From Helochares maculicollis (lineage: Eukaryota > Arthropoda > Insecta > Coleoptera > Hydrophilidae): a DNA stretch of 39,520 bases. Positions within the stretch are counted from its first letter, which is position 1. The number at the start of each line of letters is the position of its first letter. The stretch covers positions 1 to 39,520 of the forward strand of contig JAWQRO010000413.1 in the NCBI GenBank assembly GCA_033557835.1, given 5' to 3'. The notes under the pieces are model-generated. The model was given only the letters and a program-made list of their open reading frames with translations, searched no databases and was not told where the DNA came from. Position numbers and translations under genes: made by a program. Below, in pieces: positions 31,672 to 39,520 of the stretch.

Positions 31672-34600
31672 GTAAGTGATTCTTTTTCTAATAAATATGC
31701 GAAAGCCATATTCAATCGACGGTGCTACCGGCATACTGCGATTCAAGTGCGTACAGATCGGTAATCGTTAATTAAATATTGATTTCGTGCATAAACAAGC
31801 CTCCGAAATATTAAATCGGCCGCTGAGTGGCTAAATTACTTTTTGTCATCGATTTCTTTTATGTTGTAATTCGATCCGAATTGAAAGATAAATTATACCT
31901 ATATCGGTACATTCTATTCTATATTTCAAGGCCTTCTATAATTGTTAGGATGTTTTTTTAAACAATTCTCCATGCTTAGCTTGCAACGATTGGGAAATAA
32001 CATTGCTTTCTTTGTTGCCCATGAGTGTTGTTATATTAATTATACATACTGATTAGCATGGTTCAACCTTAATTAATGTTTATACTGTAATTAGCCCTTT
32101 CTGCGATTTCGAGATCATTTTTTGCACCAGCCTACAATTGTGCTAACCTTAAAGAGTCAGGATATTTTACGTAGTGGGCTGCATAGTCCGTTTATATTGA
32201 ACAATTTATCCAAAGTACTTAGTTTTGCAAATTTGGAAGAAAATTTAGGAGCGTGCGCTGCTCAAATTTCATGTATATTTACATTGCGTTCAAGTTTCGT
32301 TGCTGTAAATAAACTTTTGTTGTAGAAGCGATTCGCATTAAAAATACAACTGATTTTATTCTTTGTACAATGAAACTAATGCAACAAAGTGGCGTGTTTA
32401 TCTCTCCAACTACTGCAAAACAGGCTTACAAGGAAAGGGCTTATCAGTTTATAGATATTTTATACATAAATAACCACAAAAATCAATTAAACGAACCGCA
32501 AATGATTGTTTATCTGTATACCGTCTACGCACTATTCGCATTTTAAGTACACAAAATGAATTCTATTAAAAAACTGCAGTTGAATTAGTAATTTTAATTA
32601 ATGCAGCACAAATCAGGTCACGGCGAGGTAATCTTTACGCATCCCACTGAGGGCGTAAGGATTGTTCTGATCAGAAATGTTCTACTTTTAAAAACGTAGT
32701 CTTAAATCAGTGGAAAAAGAACTTTCGTCTTGAGAAATTATGAATTGTCTCGAAACACTTTGAAAATCAAGGCTCTTAATTTTAATTCTGACACAATTTA
32801 TTTGTTTTAAAAATCCAATGAGTGCGTCAAAATTGACATGTTTCGATTTCTCTCCAGATTTGCCCGTGCCAAATTTTTCTTGCTCATGCCCGAGCCTTAC
32901 AAATTTGTCGTATAATGTGAGAATGTAAAAATAATTTATGCTGTCATCGAATTAGCTTTACATACTATTGCCCATTTGTGCATTTCCAATCACCTGATTA
33001 AGATAAACAAAACAATGCAACTCAAAGGTTGATTGTAATTAATAAAAAAAGCCCACCTTGGCACTTATGTAAGTAGTTGCATGCATTAGCATTTCAAGGT
33101 TGTTTAAACGCAGTAGATTTACTTTATAAAATTATAGACACTTAAATCACTTGTTATCAGATTTCGATAAATTAACAGTTTTTAGTTGCTGAAACCTTGA
33201 TTACAGTCTCAAGATAAAAACCTATTTGAATTTGTTCTGATATTGAAACTTATTCATTGATTTCATTACTAATTCATTGATTTCATTACTTATTCACTGA
33301 GTTCATTACTTATTCACTGATTTCATTACTTATTCACTGGTTTCATTACTTATTCACTAATTTCATTACTTATTTTTTTATTATTCAATTTATCAGTACA
33401 CACGATTGTTTTTATGCAAGGCCCGCATAATCTGACGCTACTATTTGCATGTAATACTACTCCCCCTACAATTGATACCAGCATAACATTGCTTCTGTGA
33501 TAAAAAAGTATATTCGTTTGTGTGGTGTAGGCACATAATGTGACCAGCCGATTATTTTTACACCCATATAAAGAGAGAGTTTTGCAACCATTAACAAATG
33601 CAGCTGTAGATTATTACAATTTTCTCGTTCTGAATGTTCGCATAGTTGTCATGTAGCAGTCTCGAATAAACCGCAAAAATTCTTGAACAATGTATTGATT
33701 GCTTGTTACTTTTAAACCCTTGATTGACTGACTCAGCAACGCCCTGCCCAAACCGTTGAACCGGAGACGGTGAAATTTCTTAGACACATTGTCTTTTTGG
33801 GGTAGACAACGCATAATAAAGGAATTCCTGAAATTCCGTTTGTAAGGGGGTGTAAAAGAGGTTGGATATTTTTTCAATGAGTATAATCCCTAAAAAAACT
33901 AAAAATGCTGCAAATATGAAACTAATATTTTCAAAATTTTTGTACAAAATGAAGAGACCCATACTTACCTGATTTTCAAAATTTTCGAAAGGGTACATCG
34001 AGGGTTAAAATTTTCTCTGTTTCAGACACTTGTATCTCAAAAAGTAACGATGCCATCAATGGGAACTCAATTATACTCATAAAATATGAGCAATATGTGG
34101 TGCCCCGTTTAGCAAAAACTCACCCCATAGTGGGGTGAGGGGTAGTGTAATAGGTATCAGCATGCCGAACAGTATTTATGCTGTAGATGAGAAAATTGAG
34201 ATTTAGACTTCTTTAAAATTTAAAAAATGCATGTTTCGCCATTTTTAAAAATTTTAATTAAAAAGGGTAATAATTGATTTTATTGTAAAAGTGACTGTCA
34301 GTGTTTGAATAAATGGGAAGTTCAGTATGTGGATAACTCTTCAATAATAATTAGACACATATTTTTTCGTTTTGCAATCATTTAATTCAGGGTGCTTGAA
34401 GGGGTGGTTTTAAATTAATATCAATATTTTACAAAAAGCTGCTGTTACAAGTGACAGATTGATTTTTCTTCAAAAGTAATTCGTGGAGCTTAAGTACTTT
34501 CCATCCCTCATCAACTGAAGGGGGTGAAAAGATAGGGAGGGTCTTAAAATTTAACATTAACGATGAGGTGCAAAATTTACAATAATTTAAGTTTAATCAA

Positions 34601-37600
34601 AAGGCGGCCTTGCCTCGCTTTTGTTATTCAGCTGTCAATTTATTGTCAAATTAATTTTGTTAATCAAGACTTTCAAACTACGTAATCTCCAATAAAATCT
34701 ACGTGGGGGCACTTAAAGTATAAAAGGGACTTGATTTAGCATAGTTTGCTCTACAGAATGGCAATAAAAAGTTTACTACTAGTCATTTAGCGATATATCC
34801 AAATTTAGGGTTATATCTTTCGATACAATAAAATCCTACGAGTATTAGCTACATGAATGTTCAAGTTAAACTATCTAAAGTACTTACAAAAGTGACGAAC
34901 TACTCCAAATTATGCAAAACTGATAATTATGTGCAGTAGGTCTCATTATGTTAGGTTTATTTAAAGACTGAATCAGGAAATATGCGAGAATGATGTCTTA
35001 TTATGGGCCTCAAAATGACACCAGTAATTCAGAAAGAACCCAGATGCTGTATTTACCAGGTGCCCAAATTCAAAATGTTTTTTTTTTCATGAAAAATGCG
35101 CAATTATTTAAGAACAATGGTAAAACATTTTTTATTCAAAGTATTGGTCCTCGCTTTTTACACATTTTATCTATTTCTCGTTCAATTTATGGATACCATT
35201 CCAAAAGAAAGGTTCAACTTTCATTGATATCCATTCATCGAGCCATTTTTGTACATCCTCGAAAGTCTTCAAGTGTTGCTCGTCCAGTGCGTGTCCCATC
35301 GATGAGAAGAGGTGATAATCAGAAGGCGCCAGGTCTGGTGAATACGATGAGTGTGGTAGGAGTTCCCAACCAAGCGAAGAAATCGTTTCTTTAGCCAAAT
35401 GCTGGAGCGTTGTCATGCTGCAGAATGACTTTGCCCTGTCTTGGAGCTCATTCTGGGCGTTTACCGATCAATGGGTGGTTTCGCCCGGTTTGAGAAGCTC
35501 GTAGTATACTACTCCCTTCTGATCCTACCACACACAGCATTGTCTTCCGCTCAAAACGATCCGGTTTTGTACTCGATGTTGATGGTTGTCCTGGCGTAAC
35601 CCACGATTTCTTACGTTTGGGATTCTCAAAATATATCCTTTTTTCATCACCAGTTACAACCTGATACAAAAAGCCATTTCTTTTGTGGCGTAAATGCATC
35701 ATTTCGCACACAGTTTTTCATATTTGCATCTGTCGTTCGTTCAGTTAGTGCAAAACCCATTTTCCAACCTTTTGAATTTTCCCCATGGCCCTTAGGCGAT
35801 CGGAAAGGGCTTGCCGAGTGACATTCAACTGCTCCGCCATCGTTTGTTGTGTTTGTGTATCATCTTCGTCCAATAACGCTTGTAATTCGTCGTCTTGAAA
35901 CATTTTTGGTCGATTTTGACGCTCTTTGTCAATAACATTGAAATCGCCACTTTTGACACATTGAAACTAGCCTTCACAAGTCTTGAGAGTTGGAGCAAGA
36001 TCGCCGTAGGAGATTCTTTGCAACAGTTCGATGACTTTCCGATGCCTTTTTCTTTTGATTGAACAAGAAAATCATTATATGCTTCAAATGCTGTTTACTT
36101 AGCTCAAAATTCGACATGTTTAACACGAAAAAGAAGTATGCTACTAAATCGTAAACAAGTTAGCGAATATGACGTTTTGTAGAGAGCGTCTTACCAAAAA
36201 AATGGCGCTTTGGGTTCCAAAGGTTACTTTAAAGGATTTCATGCGCCATCTCTTGACAACAAAATGACATTTTACACTTGCGCACTTGGTACACAAGAAG
36301 CCCTGAGTACCAAATATGCCATTTTTAAGCAAGTTCTGAAGAGGTTTAAAAAAGATAATGTCTTTCCCAAATGTACTAATTTTTAGACTTCCAAGGGCAA
36401 GGAATTCCAAAAAGTAATGAAGGCTAATTTTCAACTGTATTTTTTACATTAAACCAATAAATGTTTAAGTAAATGTTGTAAAACTTTATAAAGTCTAAAT
36501 TAAATAAAACGATCGTTTCCGGTTTAGACGGGCAATATCTACAGGGTACCCTGTGGGAATCTTAGAACATTTAAAATTTCCTCGTCTTCTTAAATCCACT
36601 TTGCTCAACCCTTTGATATCATCTAAGCTGTCGAAATAGGTGAAATTATTGAAAGAAATTCATTATGAAACTGTAAATGAGATAATCATAATTTTAGTCG
36701 TTAAGAGTGTTTTAGTTATGGAATGTATTCTGTACCAAATAAGAATGTATTATGTTAGAGGAAAAGAAATCCAGTACATTTATGATTAGTTGACAGCTTT
36801 ATTTAGCCTGATTTAAATTGTTCGATCAAGGCCAAATATATAACCTCTTTATTTAATAATTTAGTGCCATAAAAATAAAATTTCACAAAGGTACCTTATA
36901 ATGCCTTTATAATGCCTTTTTTGCTTATCAAGTTTCGTAAAGAAAGCAACAAAGAGTATTCACGTTGGTGCAAGATACTTAAACTAAAATAAAATCATCA
37001 ATATTTCCTAAATAAGTTTCTAAAGTCTGTGGCAAGGGACTGTAGAAGTGTGTTTATCGTAGCGGAACAAACTTTTAATGTTTTCCAACTCTGACGGGAT
37101 TTGTTGTATCATCACAATCAAACGGTCCAATTTTTATCAGTAGAGGTTCAAATTTAATTTTTAAATATGTAATTAAATATAGATAAATTTTTATGTTAAA
37201 ACGGCTCATCATTAGTGATTTCTGAGCTGGTTTCCAATTACAAAGAGCGAAAGATTAATTAGGTTCTGTCTTTCAGTACATTCGTGTGCCCAACGGAAAT
37301 CATCGCCTTCTCTGATCGCGCTGAAGAGTTTGAAAAAGTCAACACAGCTGTAATTGCTTGTTCGACCGACAGCCATTTCTCCCACCTTGCATGGATCAAC
37401 ACTCCACGAAAACAAGGCGGCTTGGGATCGATGAACATTCCTGTCCTAGCTGATAAGTCCATGAAGGTTGCCAGAGACTACGGAGTTTTGGACGAAGATA
37501 GCGGCATTCCATTCAGAGGCCTTTTCATCATCGACGATAAAGGGAACCTCCGCCAAATCACCATGAACGACCTTCCAGTGGGTCGTTCGGTTGATGAAAC

Positions 37601-37733
37601 TTTGCGGTTGGTCCAAGCATTCCAATACACCGACAAACACGGCGAAGTCTGCCCTGCTGGCTGGACTCCAGGAAAGAAAACCATGAAGCCTGATCCAAAT
37701 GGTAGCAAAGCCTACTTTGAATCTGTTAATTAA
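31541..37733 (+). CDS. Prx1: typical 2-Cys peroxiredoxin (whole gene, spliced)
   Basis: Thioredoxin-dependent peroxidase that reduces H2O2 and organic peroxides; most like cytosolic Prx1/2 (Jafrac1 type), since it starts MAPKLQKPAPDF with no signal or mitochondrial peptide. Coding exons 31541-31671 (131 bases) and 37277-37733 (457 bases) join in the middle of Phe44 (TT|T) and give 195 residues, the normal family length. Peroxidatic Cys48 is in FTFVCPTEI, resolving Cys169 in GEVCPAGW; Arg124 follows GIPF. Both motifs linked to hyperoxidation sensitivity are present: GGLG (91-94) and a C-terminal YF (190-191). The start context CAACATGG is good. The 5.6 kb intron holds repeat B, a 20-bp minisatellite and a mariner. 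Reading frame intact, so it is probably functional. Confidence 0.97.
31672..33250. other. peroxiredoxin intron, first part
   Basis: AT-rich intron sequence with no recognised gene or repeat. The small frame at 32122-32325 is not protein-like. Confidence 0.6.
33251..33370. repeat. 20-bp minisatellite, six copies
   Basis: Six adjacent units of tattcactgatttcattact with single-base changes start at 33251, 33271, 33291, 33311, 33331 and 33351; a seventh start at 33371 dissolves into T-rich sequence. Located in the peroxiredoxin intron. Confidence 0.95.
33780..34690 (+). repeat. repeat family B, intronic copy (left part)
   Basis: Shares with the downstream copy at 37940-38640: 'tctcaaaaag', a G-rich patch (34126-34142), 'tttatgctgtagatgag', 'agatttagactt', 'ttaaaatttaaaaaa', 'aatttacaataattta' and an identical 25-base stretch around AAGGCGGCCTTGCCTCGC (34600-34624). 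It also matches the inverted copy at 29995-30420. Its right part continues after 36545. Confidence 0.82.
34691..35055. other. peroxiredoxin intron between repeat B and mariner
   Basis: Sequence without a close counterpart in the downstream repeat-B copy; no gene seen. It may be an insertion into repeat B that preceded or accompanied the mariner. Confidence 0.4.
35056..36289 (-). mobile_element. second mariner transposon, different lineage (inactive)
   Basis: About 1.23 kb inside the peroxiredoxin intron, antisense to the gene. It is flanked by TA (35054-35055 and 36290-36291), with diverged inverted ends CCAGGTGCCCAAATTC... and ...CTTGCGCACTTGG (about 17 of 22 positions match). The transposase starts at 36117 (MSNFELSKQHLKHIM). 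Readable motifs: VTGDEKRIYFENPKRKKSWV (first Asp), QHDNAP near 35415 (second Asp), YSPDLAPSDYHLF (third Asp), FFWNGIHKL and KCVKSEDQYFE at the end. A stop near 35970, further stops, and at least one frameshift between the second and third motifs inactivate it. The sequence around the catalytic motifs differs clearly from the mariner at 23653, so two mariner subfamilies are present. Confidence 0.85.
36541..36554. repeat. 14-bp perfect palindrome
   Basis: ACAGGGTACCCTGT, in the peroxiredoxin intron right where homology to the downstream repeat-B copy resumes. It could be a chance palindrome or an edge of the inserted sequence. Confidence 0.6.
36545..36790 (+). repeat. repeat family B, intronic copy (right part)
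   Basis: Aligns with 38700-38930: 'gaatcttagaacatttaaaa', 'aaattcattatgaaactgta', 'aatgagataatcataatttt' and 'aaaagaaatccagtac' have ordered counterparts downstream of the gene. So the repeat-B copy in the intron was split by an insertion that includes the mariner. Confidence 0.65.
36791..37276. other. peroxiredoxin intron, last part
   Basis: AT-rich intron end with no gene. It finishes with a GTTCTGTCTTTCAG acceptor before exon 2. A direct duplication 'tataatgccttt' occurs at 36897-36918. Confidence 0.7.
37277..37733 (+). CDS. Prx1: peroxiredoxin coding exon 2
   Basis: Starts after TTTCAG with T ACA TTC GTG TGC CCA, completing Phe44 and giving TFVCPTEI, and ends YFESVN TAA. It carries both redox cysteines (48 and 169), the GGLG loop (91-94), PFRGLFIID and the C-terminal arm. 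It is markedly richer in G+C than the surrounding intron. Confidence 0.97.
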
Positions 37734-37845
37734 TTTATTGTTTCATCCGTTTCGTTTCTAAAATTTATTTTTCATTTATACTCAATCAATGTATTATTAC
37801 TTTTAATGAAATGTATTAATGATTTTTTAGGATATTGTTTACTTG

Positions 37846-37851
37846 AATAAA
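37846..37851 (+). terminator. peroxiredoxin poly(A) signal (AATAAA)
   Basis: AATAAA 113 bases after the stop codon, followed by a T-rich stretch at 37872-37905. Cleavage would be expected around 37865-37880, just ahead of the downstream repeat-B copy. Confidence 0.75.
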
Positions 37852-37939
37852 GAATATTTAAAGAAACGCGTTCGTTTTAATAATCCGGTACAATTTTTTT
37901 TCTTCAAAAATTTAATTTGCAAACGGGCTCCAGGAGAGC

Positions 37940-38950
37940 TACAATTTTATCTGTTCTTATATCTCAAAAGCCATCAATGCTATCATTGAGAACGTGGTTT
38001 TGTTTTTACTCATATAAAAGCTAAGAAATAAGCGCCTGCCCATTTTATGAAAATTCAACTCGTAACGGGGGGATGGGGGGGGTCTAGTAGAAATATCAGT
38101 AGATCAACCGCCGTTTATGCTACAGATGAGGAAACTGAAACTTAGATTCTTATTTAAAATTTAAAAAAATAAGTGCTGCACAATTTTTGAGAATTTAATT
38201 AAAAAAGAATGAGGGGGTAAATATTGATTTTTATAAAACTACCTCTAATTTATAAACCGCTGATGTAGAAACAAGAAATTGTTACACGGATACCCCTCCA
38301 AAAATAATCAGACAAGCATTTGCTCGATTTACGATCACTTACCTTGAAGGGCGTAAAGGGGTGACCTTATAAAAACACCGGTAATTAGCAAAAAGTTCCT
38401 GTTGCAAATGACAAAATTGAGATTTTAAGTTTTCTCCAAAAGTAAGGAATCACGAAATCGATCGTCTTTCCATCGCTCGTTAATTTAAGGAGGTGAAAGA
38501 AGAAGGGGATTCTTAAAACCGAATGAATTTGTTGAAATTTACAATAATTTACTTCTAATCCAAAGGCGGCCTTGCCTCGCTTTTGTCATTTCAGCTGTCA
38601 ATTTATTTGTCAAAGTCATTTTGCTTATCAAGTTTTGAAGCTTTGAACTGCAAATTGCGCAAAAATTAAGTTTAAGATCTAGAAGGATCTTTGGTTAGCC
38701 TTTTGAAATCTTAGCCATTTAAAATTCTTTCCCAATAAAATTTACCCAACATTTGAGCATTATATTAATTTATTTAAGTTGTTAAAATACATCAGATTAC
38801 TAAAATAAATTCATTATTGGACAACAAATGAGATAATCACGGTTTTAGTAGTGTGAGTTTGGATTTTTAGTACAGAAATAAATTCTATACCATTAGGGTG
38901 GGCCAAAAGAAACCCAGTATATTTCAAGACACTATTTAAAATTCATATGT
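37940..38950 (+). repeat. repeat family B, copy downstream of peroxiredoxin
   Basis: Less-interrupted copy of the family found split in the gene's intron. It shares 'tatctcaaaag', a G-rich patch (38068-38082), 'tttatgctacagatgagga', the identical stretch around AAGGCGGCCTTGCCTCGC (38562-38586), 'aatgagataatcacggtttt' and 'aaaagaaacccagtat'. No coding potential was seen. Confidence 0.8.
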
Positions 38951-39299
38951 TAGTTCTAGCCCAAATGTTCACTATTTTATTTTATAATTTGTTAATGTAT
39001 GCAATTGAATTTAAAATTAAATCCATTTTGTCACAACTCTCAATAAATCTTCAGGGCAGATAAAAGATTCGGCTCTAGACAATGAATGTAGAGATTTTAA
39101 GGTGACAACGTTTATTTTAATATTGCGGTAAAAATTAATTAAACTAATTTATTTATAAAAGTAAAGCAACAGTGGGCGGATGATCTAAGTTATTGCATTA
39201 AAATATCAGAAAACCGCATTTTTCATTTTCATTCATAGTGAAAAAATAATAAGCTAAGAATCTTTAAATTAATACTAACGTACACAAAAGGTCAATTGA
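38951..39299. other. intergenic, no recognised gene
   Basis: AT-rich spacer between repeat B and the possible promoter of the next gene; no repeats or domains recognised. Confidence 0.5.
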
Positions 39300-39304
39300 T
39301 CAGT
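39300..39304 (+). promoter_or_regulatory. candidate initiator (TCAGT)
   Basis: TCAGT in the context GATCAGTGAGC matches the core of the insect initiator. It lies 81 bases before an ATG in good context. No clear TATA box stands 30 bases upstream, only AT-rich 'tctttaaatt' at 39261-39270. Confidence 0.35.
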
Positions 39305-39380
39305 GAGCAGTTGAAGTCGTTGAAGTGTTATCATATCAAAGCTAATTCTAGTTCTGAACGAAAATCAAGCAAATTCTAAA

Positions 39381-39401
39381 ATGCAAGCAAGTGAAGCTTG
39401 G
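39381..39401 (+). CDS. possible first coding exon of an unidentified gene
   Basis: ATG in the context CTAAAATG, seven codons (MQASEAW), then a strong donor GTAAGT at 39402. The preceding 80 bases have no upstream ATG in the leader and follow an initiator-like TCAGT, the usual arrangement of a short first exon in insect genes. The rest of the gene lies beyond the window, so no function can be given. It could equally be a chance ATG/donor pair. Confidence 0.35.
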
Positions 39402-39520
39402 GTAAGTATAAACATTTATTAGCTCGGCTGTACAAAATTGTGTCTTGATAATTAACTTTCATAATCGATAAGCAAAAGATTTGAAAGGATAATGTAATTA
39501 TTGTATGTCTTATTACAAAT

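Overview
The window is insect-type nuclear DNA: AT-rich, with intron-containing genes, GT-AG splice sites, Tc1/mariner, P and piggyBac remnants, and two satellite arrays. The gene and transposon mix suggests an insect, possibly a beetle, but nothing here fixes the order. There are no operons, CRISPR arrays or prokaryotic genes.

Two host genes are convincing. (1) Transketolase lies on the minus strand (coding 21107 to 10619). It has four coding exons with clean GT/AG junctions and compatible phases, and splices to a 628-residue enzyme. It also has a second candidate first coding exon (20729-20632) with its own ATG and the same donor phase, which would give a 625-residue protein with a different N-terminus. 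Its 7.8 kb intron holds a satellite array of about 300-bp monomers. (2) A typical 2-Cys peroxiredoxin lies on the plus strand (31541-31671 joined to 37277-37733, 195 residues), with a probable 5' UTR intron, a TATA box and a poly(A) signal. Its 5.6 kb intron contains a mariner element inside an older dispersed repeat. At the right edge (39300-39401) there is a plausible initiator and a very short first coding exon of a further gene. Both enzymes bear on redox balance: transketolase in the non-oxidative pentose phosphate pathway, peroxiredoxin in peroxide removal. Their proximity is not by itself evidence of co-regulation.

Layout: 1-2130 microsatellite, repeat-A fragment and a tandem array derived from the 3' part of a mariner; 2131-5254 no recognised gene; 5255-6905 repeat family A array; 6906-8743 broken THAP/P-element transposase; 8860-10380 decayed non-LTR retrotransposon piece; 10500-21107 transketolase, with satellite 1 at 13900-18745; 22320-25390 inverted repeat-A array split by a mariner with TIRs and a TA duplication (23653-24773); 25460-26260 piggyBac remnant; 26801-29320 satellite 2 with a very regular 194-bp period; 29886-30420 repeat A joined to an inverted repeat-B copy; 31290-37870 peroxiredoxin; 37940-38950 another repeat-B copy; 39300-end possible next gene.

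The most unusual sequence pattern is that two unrelated repeat families (satellite 1 and repeat A) both carry perfect short palindromes closed by the same C-GAA-G triloop, a loop known to make exceptionally stable DNA mini-hairpins.
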